Shown piece by piece: positions 23,357-34,678 of a stretch of DNA of 64,000 bases (its first letter is position 1; each line of letters opens with the position of its first letter). Origin of the DNA: Macrotrachela quadricornifera (taxonomy: Eukaryota > Rotifera > Eurotatoria > Philodinida > Philodinidae); NCBI GenBank assembly GCA_022393335.1, contig JAJEKB010020322.1:210155-274154 (forward strand), written 5' to 3'. A program made the position numbers and the translations under genes. The notes beneath the pieces were generated by a model that saw nothing but the letters and a program-made list of their open reading frames with translations, had not been told where the DNA came from and searched no databases.

Positions 23357-24379
23357 GTATCGGAGCTCGCACCGGGTTGTGTCCTTTTTAATTGGCCAAT
23401 CGGATAACTGATCAATCAGATTGCGAGGCCTTTTCTCGCGAATTGGACATCATCTGTTTCACTTTACCCAGAAACCTCTTTCGAATAGCTCAGTAGAAAG
23501 TACTTTTCCTTTGAAAAAACACACTTCGGATTCTGATTGGTCGAAAACAACTTACCAATAGGAGAGGGACTAGACGTGACACTGAGCATTCGTATATAGA
23601 TATTTTAATATTAATTTTTTCGCTTCCATAGTAATAATGCTCAGCTTGTTTTCGACACATTAAAAACCCGATAATCTGAATTATGTTGTTGCCTATTCAC
23701 ACTCAGATCCGTATTAATGAATCAATCAGGTGCGGACATACAAAAACGTCGACCTGACGGATAAGATGGGCTCTGGTGGTGGTCTAAGAGTTAGTCACCC
23801 GTGGCATCTTTTAAAATGATTCTGAAATAACAATAGAAGAACCTATTCTGGAGAACAGTCTTGCGTCTCGTCGGCATCATACAAAGATTTTTCCGAAATC
23901 TTTTCCTACAAAGTTCGCACTCTATAAAATCAGTCAACTGTATCAACTAGTTTATGGATATGACAACAACAACAAAGATCAAGCAGCTGTACACGAACAT
24001 TGATGTCGAAGACAGGGAACGACTGACACCAAGTTAAGGATATGGATGTGCGTGTGGATATCACTCGAAAGGACTTACAACCACCCTCAGCCACACGAAA
24101 ATAGGCGCGGTTTGCAGACGATCCCATTGAAATGGGTTCTTCGCTTGTTATTTTTAGAATCATTTTGAGAAGTACCTTGAATGATTAGCCTAAGATGTTC
24201 ACTAGAATCCATCGTAGCATCTTGAAAGCACTGTTTGTACAGAAGAAACTCACATCTATATCTTAAAGTCAAGCATTTTTCGAGTAACGTTGGGTATCTC
24301 TACTCCTCTAGTATTAGACAAGTATGATTTTAAGGATATGACTTTAAAGTCATTGCAACTCTTTATTTATTGTGAATTA
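23357..24379. other. spacer, no gene recognised
   Basis: Slightly less AT-rich than the surroundings. Short ORFs on the minus strand (23930-24272) have no recognisable motif. No inverted repeat was found. Confidence 0.4.
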
Positions 24380-25957
24380 TTAATATAATTCTACGGTGCG
24401 CCAATACCGATGATCGGAACTTTTACCACCAACAACTAATACTTTTCCATTTGGCAATAGGGATGTTGTATGACCATATCGTTCATAGTTCATCCGTTCA
24501 TAAAGGGTTGTCCATTTTGTTGTTGATAGATCATAAATCTCAACTCTATTTGTAGCCGTTGTATTCAATCCGCCCGTAACTAACACATTTCCATTTGGTA
24601 ATACAGTTGCTGTATGTAACGTTCGAGCATACTGCATACTATCAGTATAGGACCAATTTCCTGTTACTGGATCGTGTAATTCAGCACTATTTAAACTGTT
24701 TCCATTTTTTCCACCGGTAACTAATACTAGCCCATTTGATAACAAAGATATTGTATGATCTTCTCTTGAAGACTTCATGCTACCCGTCGGTGTCCATTGT
24801 CCTGTTGCTGGATTATATAATTCAGCACTAGTTTGTGAACCATCAGCGACGAGTACCTTTTCATCGGGCAAAAGACATGCTGCGTGCTTTTGTCGTGCAT
24901 TTTTCATATTACCTGTAACGACCCAAATGTCTATTACTGGATCATATAGTTCAGCAGCACTTAGAGTATTACTGTTATACATTCCCTCAGCTCCACCAGC
25001 AATTAATATTTTTCCATTTGTTAAGAGAGTTGCTGTGTGTCTAAATCGCTTATAATTCATACTATCAATTAATGACCATTTTTGAATTATTGGATCATAC
25101 AATTCAGCAGTATCTAAATAATTAGTTTTATTTTTGCCACCTGTGACTGCGACTTTTCCATTTAGTAATACAGTTGCTGTATGTTTATATCGTGATTGTG
25201 TCATATTACTTGTACGATTCCAAGTTTCTGTTACTGAATCATATATATAAACGTTATCCGTTATACCTTCACTAGTCTCTCCACCTGTCACCATTACTCA
25301 TCCATCTATTAATGTGGATGCTACATGTTCTGATATGTATTTACCAAACTGACTGGTTTCATACCATGCTAAATAGAAACAACTACATTATAATAACTTT
25401 TCAAGAGTGAATATGAGAATACGGCAAATACAAGATTCGCATCTATATTCTAACTTTTGATTCTATAAATAAGTTTCGCAGTGAAAATTAAAAACGAGCT
25501 AGAAGCGTGCACATATCTATGGTTCGTTTCTTTTCATTTTACTCATTTAAAAAGTAATTGCTTTTTATCAATAATTACTTCTGTAATGATCTATTTGAAA
25601 AGGATTAATTTCAACTTAGTGCCTTTTCAAGCAAAGAAGATTAAATTCTAATCTTATACAGAGAACAGAAAAGGAAATATTCAGAAATTTCGACCTATGT
25701 AATAAACTGACATCATTAATTCTTTTCACACATCAACAACGGATTGATCGGTTTTGATATAAATATGTATTCATACATATTTTCTGAGTTTTCTTACTCG
25801 CACTGCATTCAAGTAATAGACAAATAAAGAATTAAAAATCCTAATAACTTACATCTCGGTTGAGCAGTAGTTGTAGTCGTGACTGGAATTGTGATTGCAG
25901 TTGTGTTTGTAATTTCAGTTATAAGTGGAATTACATCGGTCGTACTATTATTCATTA
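24380..25957 (-). pseudogene. kelch-repeat propeller protein with one premature stop
   Basis: Exons on the minus strand are 25957-25853 (Thr-rich: TEITNTTAITIPVTTTTTAQ, GTAAGT donor) and 25368-24380 (acceptor ATTTAG). The second exon encodes about seven kelch-type blades, each with a GG turn (VTGG, IAGG, VVGG), a Tyr-Asp-P motif (ELYDP) and W(T/S). The downstream frame is open for 304 codons from 25294. At 25298-25300 the frame reads LIDG-TGA-VMVTGG, where the family has Arg or Lys, so a CGA/AGA>TGA change is likely. Either the copy is dead or translation starts at the following Met with the first blade lost. One kelch unit (VLVADGSQTS) is shortened. The Thr-rich linker suggests an extracellular stalk; the ligand is unknown. 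Confidence 0.7.
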
Positions 25958-26090
25958 CTATTTGTTAATATAAAAAAAAATCATACTCAATATTTGCAAA
26001 AGAATAACGTTAATCATCATGGTAACAAAACAAAAATATGTGTTTAAATACAACGCTGGAGTTTCCTTTCTGATATTATTCCGGCAGAGA

Positions 26091-26507
26091 TCAACAATAA
26101 GATAAGTTTATAGATTTTATCTTATTGGTTATTGGTGGACAAATACGTAGATCAATCGTTGATACCGGATAACAAACAGGCTGTGTATTACATTTTGGAT
26201 GCTGAACACAAACATGATTTTCTTCAGTACAAGAATTAGTTGAAGAATCACATAAATTAAGATGCGAACAACTTTCCCAGAGAAAACCACATATTTCAGC
26301 ATCCTTAGCACCAATCATATGAAAACAACCACATGCGCTATTCTGAGAACATCGACCATACTGTGATATATCGATACATAAAGAACAGCTCACTTCAAAT
26401 ATTGATAAACTAAATTAATCATAAAACTTTGAATAATTAATCAACAAATTGTAGAATTACCTGAAAAAGAAAATTAATGAAAAGATCGAAATTACTGATA
26501 TAGTCAT
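26091..26507 (-). CDS. small secreted Cys-rich protein (or 5' part of the kelch gene)
   Basis: Exon 1 at 26507-26461 encodes a signal peptide (MTISVISIFSLIFFF) with donor GTAATT. Exon 2 at 26409-26091 follows a 51-nt intron with acceptor ATTTAG and stays in frame. The product is ~121 residues with about 16 Cys after the signal, including CSQNSACGC, CDSSTNSC and CVQHPKCNTQPVC, in an EGF-like spacing. It ends at TGA 26091-26093. The kelch exons start 134 bp downstream on the same strand, so an alternative splice near 26100 could fuse a signal, Cys-rich head, Thr-rich stalk and kelch propeller. I saw no strong donor for that. No family name can be given. Confidence 0.55.
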
Positions 26508-27299
26508 AGCTTGTATTTCAACCAGAGCAAACCAAGATAAAAATTTCTTATTTATATGTATATAAAGCGCAGGTGATAATATTTTTAGTTTTTTCTAGCA
26601 GTCTCAATTATAGAACTTCTAATCTTTAGAAATTTGATATCGGTTTTTCGTTCTATTATGCGTTTAATTGCTTCATTTCAAAAACTAATCTTCTTAGAAG
26701 AAAATAAATACTTTATTGATACTCGAAATCTATATAAAATAAATGCGGAAACTTCGGATTTTATCCAAAAGCTAGATGTACTACAAAAAGTGTATGAGAG
26801 AGACGAGTCATTTAGGAATGTCTGGACATCAAAATTATCATGAAAAATCTATTCTATGAGCAGAATTTCTGTTGACTGTTGCTTATCCGAAAGGATTTAA
26901 GGTCGAATACAGCTCATATTCAAACTCTCCGCCTTCATATACCCTCAGACAACCTTTTTGATCATAGCTTGATTTTTATTGATTACTGCTCAACCAGTGG
27001 AGTCTCGAGACAAATGGAGTAAAGATTCCAGCTCTCCGACCTAAAAATCCTCGAAGTAACATACCTGAGATCGTAAGATAGAGCTCTAACTGTGGGTCAA
27101 CAAGACCATTGACAACGTTGAAACTACTTCCAGCATAATTAGGTTTGCCATGTAGGCAACTTAGCCTTCTCATTTCTTGATATATTATATATCATTTTGT
27201 AGCGCGTAAAATTCTCTATCGAATGGTGTATAACAAATGGAATCTCATTCGACTCTGATAGAAAAGTTTCTTACGAGAACGGCGATATACCGATCTTCC
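26508..27299. other. spacer, nothing recognised
   Basis: AT-rich, only short ORFs (26634-26843 on plus, 26976-27173 on minus) without motifs. Confidence 0.4.
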
Positions 27300-27530
27300 C
27301 ATTGAAAGACTTAAGAAAAAATCAGTATTTTTACAATAACTCAGAGAGGGATCGTTCAATTAGGTTCAACTTCGAACTCGACTGTGATATTGATGAGACT
27401 AAAGTATGTAGAAAATTTCACCACGATCCGATCCTCCTTTCGAAAATTATTATGTAAACAAACGGCCGAACGGTCGGACATACTAACAGATTCTAGAAGT
27501 GTGCTCATTTGTTAAGTACACCAAAAAACT
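27300..27530 (+). repeat. dispersed repeat, copy A
   Basis: Shares with copy B (27950-28185) the order TTCGAACTCGAC, ATTGATGAGAC, AAAATTTCA, GTAAAC(A/G)(A/G)ACGG and GATTYTAGAWGTGT(G/A)CTCA. Copy A is more degraded. A third copy is inverted at 48365-48550. No coding potential; it is an interspersed repeat of unknown type. Confidence 0.6.
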
Positions 27531-27949
27531 AGGTAAGAGAAGTTATTTTCGAATGAATTAATGTTTGCATCTAGCGGGATTACGGCCGTAAGCAACCTTA
27601 TGAATCTTTAAGAGATATACGATAGATACAGACGTCAGTATTTTCATAATAAGTTCACCAATATTAATAGCTATTGAATTCGAGTTTTTACCATTCAATA
27701 GTTCTTTTTACTAACTACAAAACCAAGCATTTGGGAAACCTCAAAACCACTAGTTATTTGAAACATATCTAGGTAATTTGGTTTCTAGATACAGTTTTTG
27801 TGCATTTCGAGACCTTTTTCAGGCGATGTTTCGTTAGAAAACTGCAATTTGGTTCGAAACTAATATCATATTCGGAATCCGCTTTAAAAACTGAGTCGAT
27901 TCTTATATTTTCTAAATGATTCTGAAAAAAACATTTTGTTTTGAAAAAA

Positions 27950-28185
27950 TCCCTGTACCTCCCTCAGGGATGGTCTGGACAATAATGATAGTTTTTTCGA
28001 TAACTCAACCATTTCTTGTCGGATCCTTCTCATCTTCGAACTCGACCGAAATATTGATGAGACAATTCTGTGTACAAAATTTCAACTCAATCGCATGTAA
28101 TTGTGAAGAGTTATCGTGTAAACGGACGGACGGACACACTGACCGATTTTAGATGTGTACTCACTTTTTGAGTATATCAAAAAAG
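27950..28185 (+). repeat. dispersed repeat, copy B
   Basis: The best-preserved copy, with TCTTCGAACTCGACCG and TATTGATGAGAC. It ends in GTGTAAACGGACGGACGGAC, then CCGATTTTAGATGTGTACTC. See copy A for the comparison. Confidence 0.6.
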
Positions 28186-28189
28186 AGCT

Positions 28190-28814
28190 GTTGTCTCAAG
28201 ACTGTGTGAGAGAATTGATGTTCGGCTATTGAACTGAGCATGTAGATATTATTACATACAACAATTGAAAATAAGTAATTTGAAATCAGGTTTACTTACG
28301 CTTGTTAAAGATAGCTGTTAGCGCAACCCCTATAAGATTAGAAGTGTGAAACTCAATAAAACTATACGACTTGTAAATGCGATATGAATAGTTTCATAAT
28401 TAATGATTATTAATTACTTTGTACCCATCGTGTTCTCTCACTGTTATTCAAGTTTTCTGTCATCTATGGATTGTAGCAAATAGGTTCAGGACTGTAAAAT
28501 TTAACGACCGTGGTCTATGAGAAGACAAAAATTTAGGAGAGAGAGCTATGACGGTCACTAATCGGTAGGAAGGGAGTTTCAAAAGACAAAGCTTTAACGA
28601 TCAAAATCTTGAGGTGGAGGCGAACACGAGTGAGAGCTCTAACAGTCATCGTATTGGGAGGATTCCAGCAGTGTCAAAGATCTAAAAAATGTCCACTTTA
28701 CCTAAAGTCCGCTGAGATTATATGGGACTTTATATACCTTGTAAAGTATCACGTATATATATATATATATATGTATAGATATAATTATAGGAAGAGCAAA
28801 ATATATATGCTTCA
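28190..28814. other. spacer with an AT microsatellite
   Basis: No gene recognised. (AT)n at about 28754-28773 lies just before the satellite copies starting at 28817. Confidence 0.45.
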
Positions 28815-29095
28815 GTGACGGATATTTCTTTATTTCAGTGGATTTTTCTGTTCTGTTAAAAATTTTTCTTTTCACATGCACTGATTTAATGAAATGAATG
28901 TAAGAAAAATATGAATTAATTTAAAGTAACTATACAAATCTAGTGTTATATATCTGATAGTCACACGGATATTTCTTTATTTCAGTGGATTTTTCTGTTC
29001 TGTTAAGGACATTTCTTTTCACATGCATTGATTTATTGAAACGAATGTGAGAAAAATATGAATTAATTTAAAGTAACCAGACAAATCTGGCATAT
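28815..29095 (+). repeat. ~155-bp satellite, two tandem units
   Basis: Two copies begin ACGGATATTTCTTTATTTCA then GTGGATTTTTCTGTTCTGTTAA, at 28818 and 28975. They match closely through CATTGATTTA and ATATGAATTAATTTAAAGTAAC. Related units are at 30275-30560 (same strand) and 32690-33110 (opposite strand). Confidence 0.75.
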
Positions 29096-29199
29096 ATATT
29101 AAAAAAAAGATATTTTCAATATAGAAATAAGGAAAACTGTGTATTTATAACCTGAAAATTTTTTAATTTATCTATTAAGGAAGATATACGAAGATTATT

Positions 29200-29420
29200 A
29201 TTATTTCTTTTTGTGAAAATGAATAAGTAGTTTCTTATGAGCGTGAGAACATGGGGACATTGAACAATTGGTTAAATTTTATTTAAAAGTAAAGATTTTT
29301 TTTTCGACAATGAATTTGTATATTTTTTTGATGGTGGGGATATGGGAACATTGAATGATTAGTTAATTTTTATTCAAAAGTAAATTATTTTTGTTCTGTA
29401 TTGATTAATTTATTGTCACT
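29200..29420 (+). repeat. two-unit tandem duplication (~110 bp)
   Basis: GGGGACATTGAACAATTGGT and GGGAACATTGAATGATTAGT are each followed by TAA(A)TTTTTATT(C/T)AAAAGTAAA. A ~110-bp segment is therefore present twice. No coding potential. Confidence 0.6.
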
Positions 29421-30270
29421 GTTTTTTTTAATGATGTTTTTACGAGCAGGGGAAGAGGGCGGAGGCGAAATGATTGATTTTTAGTGTAAGAATGCGATGT
29501 ACCATATGCATGTCTTAAGTTAAGATATAGTAATAAGTCAGATTTAAACTCATAAACAAATGAAGTAGAAATCTTACATTTAATAGATGTTACTGTAAGA
29601 CATAATTGCAAAAACTGAACTGTATAAATGTTTAAGAAATGATGTTATATATTATTGTATATTATTATAGAACAGCCAATTTTTCTATGTCTTTATAGTC
29701 AATAAACTTGAATACAATAACAAACGTTAATTAGTATATGACTCATACCGTTTTTAGTCTTTTTATTTGCTTTTGGTATTCCAAACTCAACTAAATCTGA
29801 TGATCCTATTTCAACAAGATGAAAGATTCTTCTAACCCAAAATTTCAGTTTTGATGACATATTTAGATTTTGTGCTTTAAGAACATTCGAAATATTTAAA
29901 TACGTATCGTTCTGTATTGTATACTTCGCTCCTGTTTTACAATCAATTGATTAATGTATAAGTCAAAATTTTCATAAAAATTATTCATTCTAACAAGAAA
30001 TTTTATTCGATACAAATAGATTAAATTAAATGATCTACCGATTCGACAATGTTTGTGTTTATTTCTTATATTTTTCGTAGCAACGAACATCAATAAATAA
30101 GGTTTCTAAAATTTATCAGTTAGTAAATCTTATTAGTAAATCTTAAATACAAAAACTAAAATTTTGAACTATTTTCAAGTTATGTGGTACATGATCTTAG
30201 AATAAACTTAACACGTGAAGTGAAATGTTATATATATATGTAGTTATAGAAAAAGCAAAATATGAATATT
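29421..30270. other. AT-rich spacer, nothing recognised
   Basis: No gene, TIR pair or array found; the ORFs in both directions are short and featureless. Confidence 0.4.
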
Positions 30271-30274
30271 CAAA

Positions 30275-30560
30275 TGACGGATATTTCTATATTTCAGCGG
30301 ATTTTTTCGTTCTGTTAAGGATATTTCTTTTTATGTAATCTATATTATTCAGATAAATCGAAAGATAGTTTGAATATAAATAAATAAAGTGGACAAACTA
30401 TCATATATATGATGGACAAAGAGATATTTCTTTATTCCAACGGATTTTTCTGTTCTGTTAAGCATATTTCTTTTCATATGATGAATTTTATTCGGATGAA
30501 TAAAAAAAGTAGTCTGAATAAGTTTAAATCAGATGGATAAACTATCATATCTGTGGCAAG
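30275..30560 (+). repeat. satellite units, second locus
   Basis: Two diverged units start at 30276 (GACGGATATTTCTATATTTC) and ~30413 (AGATATTTCTTTATTCCAAC). Both continue GGATTTTT(T)C(T/G)TTCTGTTAAG. Same family as 28815-29095; period about 140 bp. Confidence 0.65.
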
Positions 30561-31856
30561 TGAAATTAAAATTTAGTTGAGGTTGAAATCATTTATTGTA
30601 TTACTGATATATAAAGTAGAAAAGCTGTTTATTGATAATCTTCTTTGAATGTGCTTTTTGGCTTATTTATAATAGGTATGTGTTTATATATTTTTATTGT
30701 GTTGGAAATAGTGATAAGCTCGTTATTTTTATGTGGAACTGAATAGTCACTTTAACAGAACTTTTTATATGTAAGAGTTAATGAGTTTAAATGAACAATC
30801 AAATTCGAATATTAAAGAAACGAGTTTTTCATCTTTATAAGACAGTATTTTTTGCTTATTAATTGTCACTGTTATTAACAACAACAAAACTAGTTTTCTT
30901 GATTCAGTGAAAAATATGTGGTGGCCGGTTTTGTTAACAATAGTTATGCCGATAGATACGCATATGTTTTTTGCTATCGATCCTAGTGTTAGAATGAAGA
31001 AATACATATTAATGTGTCTCTTATCATCAAACTGGTTATATTATTCATTTTGATATTGTTCAAAATTTTAACTTCTCTTAGTTGAATTTTTTCTCCATCA
31101 CCGTATTCAGTTCAATGTAGAGATCAATGTCCTTTTATCCATCTAGAAAGATTCATTTAAGTGTTTAGTAGATTTTTGTATAAAGTATTTATACAACTTA
31201 AAGCTAAGCATTCGGTAAAGATATATAACAGACTTAGATTGAGAATCTCACAGACATGGATAAAAGACTTCTATAGAGATTTTATTCTGTTCCAGCTAAG
31301 AACTTGCCCCAGGATCTTAAGTCTGTGAAAGTGGACAGGACTCATATATCATATCGGGTAGACCTGAATAATAATAAGTGGAAGGATTCTTTTTTTATTA
31401 TACAAATCTGTGATCAAAAAAGATCTTGACAGTACAGAGTAAAATAAGTGGAAGGGTTTTGTCAAATTACTTCCTATTCCTTTTCGGAATGTTACAGAAC
31501 TTTGCGAGTTTAGAGTCTTTGGAAAATCCATTTTTGATCTTTACTACGCTTTTTATGTGAATGCATATAGATATTTCTAAAGAAGTTAATTAATTTCTTC
31601 TTATAATCTTTTCAAGATTCATTGTGAATACAGTCCGTAATTAATTATCATAAAACAAGTTGCTATCGTATTTATATTCCATAATGGTGACTCTATAAAA
31701 CTGTAAGCTGTATCTCATTTAGTTGATATTGATCTTTAACATTGTTCCAAGTCTTTATTAAATAGCTATTCTTACGTAGACAGAATATTTTCGATTATAT
31801 ATTTTATTCAACCTCATATGTGCTTGAAGAAAAAAAGACAATTTTTCTTTAGTTGA
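30561..31856. other. AT-rich spacer, nothing recognised
   Basis: Short ORFs only. No inverted repeat or tandem array was recognised. Confidence 0.4.
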
Positions 31857-31860
31857 TTAA

Positions 31861-32082
31861 CCCTAGTGCTCCCAACAGGGGTCATTTTTGACCTCCCTCA
31901 AAAATCTGAAAAATCAGTAAAAATATTTGATAGTTTTTTGGTTTTTGAAGGCCAATGGCGTGTCCCACGACTTGTGAGACACGCCATTGGCCTTCAAAAA
32001 CTAGAAAATTACCAAATATTTCAACTGATTTTTCAGATTTTTGAGAGGGCTCAAAATGTATCCTGTTTGGGAGTATTAGGGT
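31861..32082. mobile_element. piggyBac-type MITE, 222-bp palindrome
   Basis: Flanked by TTAA (31857-31860 and 32083-32086), with ends CCCTAGTGCTCCCAACAGG and, reversed, CCCTAATACTCCCAAACAGG. The arms fold almost completely: GGCCAATGGCGTGTC against GACACGCCATTGGCC at the centre. TTAA targets with CCCT ends are the hallmark of piggyBac. There is one extra T at the right boundary. No ORF. Confidence 0.8.
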
Positions 32083-32089
32083 TTAAATA

Positions 32090-32689
32090 GAACTTGGAAT
32101 AGCACTATTTCATGAAATAAACGAAATTTATTAAAAATAAAACTTAGAAGACCATGTGTATATGTCCAACACACAGTCATTATTGGTCTACGAGACGTTT
32201 CTTTCCGTTTAATGAACTTTTCTTTTGTGCTTGAATGATAAATGTATACACGTATCAAAGGAAAATTAAGTACGGATGAAATAGAAATCGGTTAATGTAG
32301 TGACAATTCAATAGAAATAATCTTTCTGTCTTTCATTCTGCTCCATATCAAAAAGAATAAGTCACGAGTAAAGCATCGGTTAGTTTACAAACACATATTC
32401 CAGAAAAAAAAATAGACTCTGTCATATAATGCTCGTTTCACGTAAACGTCATTCATTTTTCTTATACACTAGTGTGAAGAACGAAACATAGATAGAACGA
32501 GCGTTTTGGTACACACACAACTAGTTTTAAACATGTAAGTAATATAACAGTTTTATTAACTGTTTTCGCGTCATCTTTAATATATTCTTATAATATAAAA
32601 ATAACTAAAAATCCGTTCAATCAGCATATTATTCTTTAATGAGCGTATGTTTTTATTTAGTTTGAAAAGAAGTACGTTTAAAGTTCGTT
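32090..32689. other. spacer, nothing recognised
   Basis: No gene or element recognised. The sequence from about 32600 may be a decayed extra unit of the satellite that follows. Confidence 0.35.
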
Positions 32690-33110
32690 GACTAAAAAGA
32701 AAATTCTATTAAATGCAGAAAAACTTTCTTAAAGAAAATAAAACATAAAAAAAAAGAAATATCGTCTTGATTATAGAAAAATGACGTTTGAAGTCAGTAA
32801 AGTGAGCTTAATATCCTTCAGTTAAAAAAAAAATTTGCTAACAATAGAAATATCCTCCTACAAAAAATAATAAGTATGAACAAAAGAAAGATTCTCTCGA
32901 TTATAGAAAAATGACGCGTGAAATTAATAAAATGGCCATAATGTCCGCTAAACAAAAAGAAAAGTCCGCTAAGAAATAGAAAAGTCCTCTTAAAAAACAT
33001 AATGATAAGACATTAATAAAAGGAAAATCCTGTTGATTATAGGAAAATGACATTTTAAGTTATTAGAATGGATCTAATATTCGTTAAGAAAAAAGAAAAG
33101 TCCGTTGAAT
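32690..33110 (-). repeat. ~130-bp satellite, three tandem units, reverse orientation
   Basis: Three units share TTGATTATAGAAAAATGACG or close variants (at ~32768, ~32899 and ~33033), followed by AATG and ATTCGTT/GTCCGCT. On the minus strand the AACGGA..TTTTCTTTTT order matches the 28815 and 30275 families. Confidence 0.65.
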
Positions 33111-33432
33111 AATTGAACAGCGAAACATATCATCAGTGTAGCAGGCACTGTTATTTTTCCCGACTACTAAAATCCTTCTATACACTCAGAGACATTGAGT
33201 AAAATGGACAATTTCGGGATCTTTGACAGCCCTCTCGATCTTGTTCAATAGCGAGAGCTGATAGAGGATACTTCTGCTATAGATTGAATATCTGAGCAAG
33301 AAAAGTGTTTTAGAAAAAAAAATGTTAGGTGTTTTCCCATCTCATTTGGGACTATATACTGGCAAAAATTTCATTGAAATCTGCGTAATCGATTGAGCAA
33401 AGTTGGTCGACACGATCGTGTAATGACTCCTA

Positions 33433-34423
33433 TAGGGTGATCCAAAAGTCTTGGATCCTCTCAGAAAAATTGTTCCTTCTCCCTTATAGTGAACTCAAAA
33501 GTGCTCAAACTTCGGTATCTTATCCTTCGGAAGTAGGCGAATATTACCTCAAAGTTTCATGTCTCCATCCCTTATTATAAGGGAGATATATAGGCTAACA
33601 TTCTAGAAATCTTATTCTTCCATCTCCTAAAAATAATGATTGGCGCATAATACATGTAAACGGGCCACTTTTGCGTTTCATTTTGCCATCACAGGATACG
33701 TTCTATTATGAAAACAAAATATACCACAAGATGCAGCGTGAAAAGCTCTACAATCTACACAATAAAGCACATTTTAACTATCAAATTTTTGTTTACAAAA
33801 CAGAGCAAAACTCTGTATGATTAATTTTTGCCATTGCAAAAACTGTCGCGCCAACTTTTGCTCTTTTTTGAAAACAAAAAGTACGCAGTAAAAACAAGGT
33901 TTTCTTTCTAAATTGTAGAACTTTCGATACTGCATCTTCTGGTATATTTTGTTTTTTCGTAATAAAATGTATTAGGTGACAAAAAGATGAAAAAAAACTA
34001 GTCTTTCCATCGTGTAGAAAAAAACGATTTTTTTTACGATGGCGAAAATTGATTTCATAAAGTTTTGCTTTTTTTGGAACCAAAAGCTATATAATTAAAA
34101 TGCGCTTTACTGTGTAGATTGTGGACCTTTTTACGCTGCATCATGCGGGATATTTTGTTTTCTTATCAAGTGTTGGAAAAATGAAACACAAAAGTGGCCC
34201 ATTTATTATCTACCAACTATTATTTTTAGGAGATGGGAGAATAAGATTTCTAAAATGTTGGCCTATATATTTCTCTTATAATAAGGGATAGAGACATGAA
34301 ACTTTTGGGCAATATCCGCCTACTTACGAGGGATAAGATACCGAAGTTTGAGCATTTTTGAGTTTACTATAAGGGAGAGCGACCAATTTTTCTGAGAGGG
34401 ACCAAGACTTTTAGATCACCCTT
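33433..34423. mobile_element. 991-bp inverted-repeat element (Tc1/mariner-like ends)
   Basis: The left end TAGGGTGATCCAAAAGTCTT and right end (reverse) AAGGGTGATCTAAAAGTCTT sit between TA dinucleotides. The arms pair for about 300 bp each (shared CCCTTATAGTRAACTCAAAA, GGTATCTTATCC, TTAGGAGATGG). A second inverted pair inside carries GATGCAGCGTGAAAAGCTC and its complement near 33733 and 34120. No transposase ORF. The same inner motif recurs at 58085-58500, and a matching end starts at 63958. Confidence 0.75.
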
Positions 34424-34678
34424 TAAGTGCATGTTACTCACTCACTCACCCTCTGCATCGTTAACTGACTCGCATATATGCATATATATCTATATCTACG
34501 CTCGCGCATTAGACACCGCTTCATTTTGTCTCAAAGTATAGCTTCAGCTCTTCGTCTATCAAGAAAGATAGGGAACGATGATATCATTTATTTTATTTGA
34601 TCCATCATTCTTCAATAGAGACAAATAAGACAAACCGAAAGTTCAGTTAAATTCATTAACATCTAGACTCAATAACTA

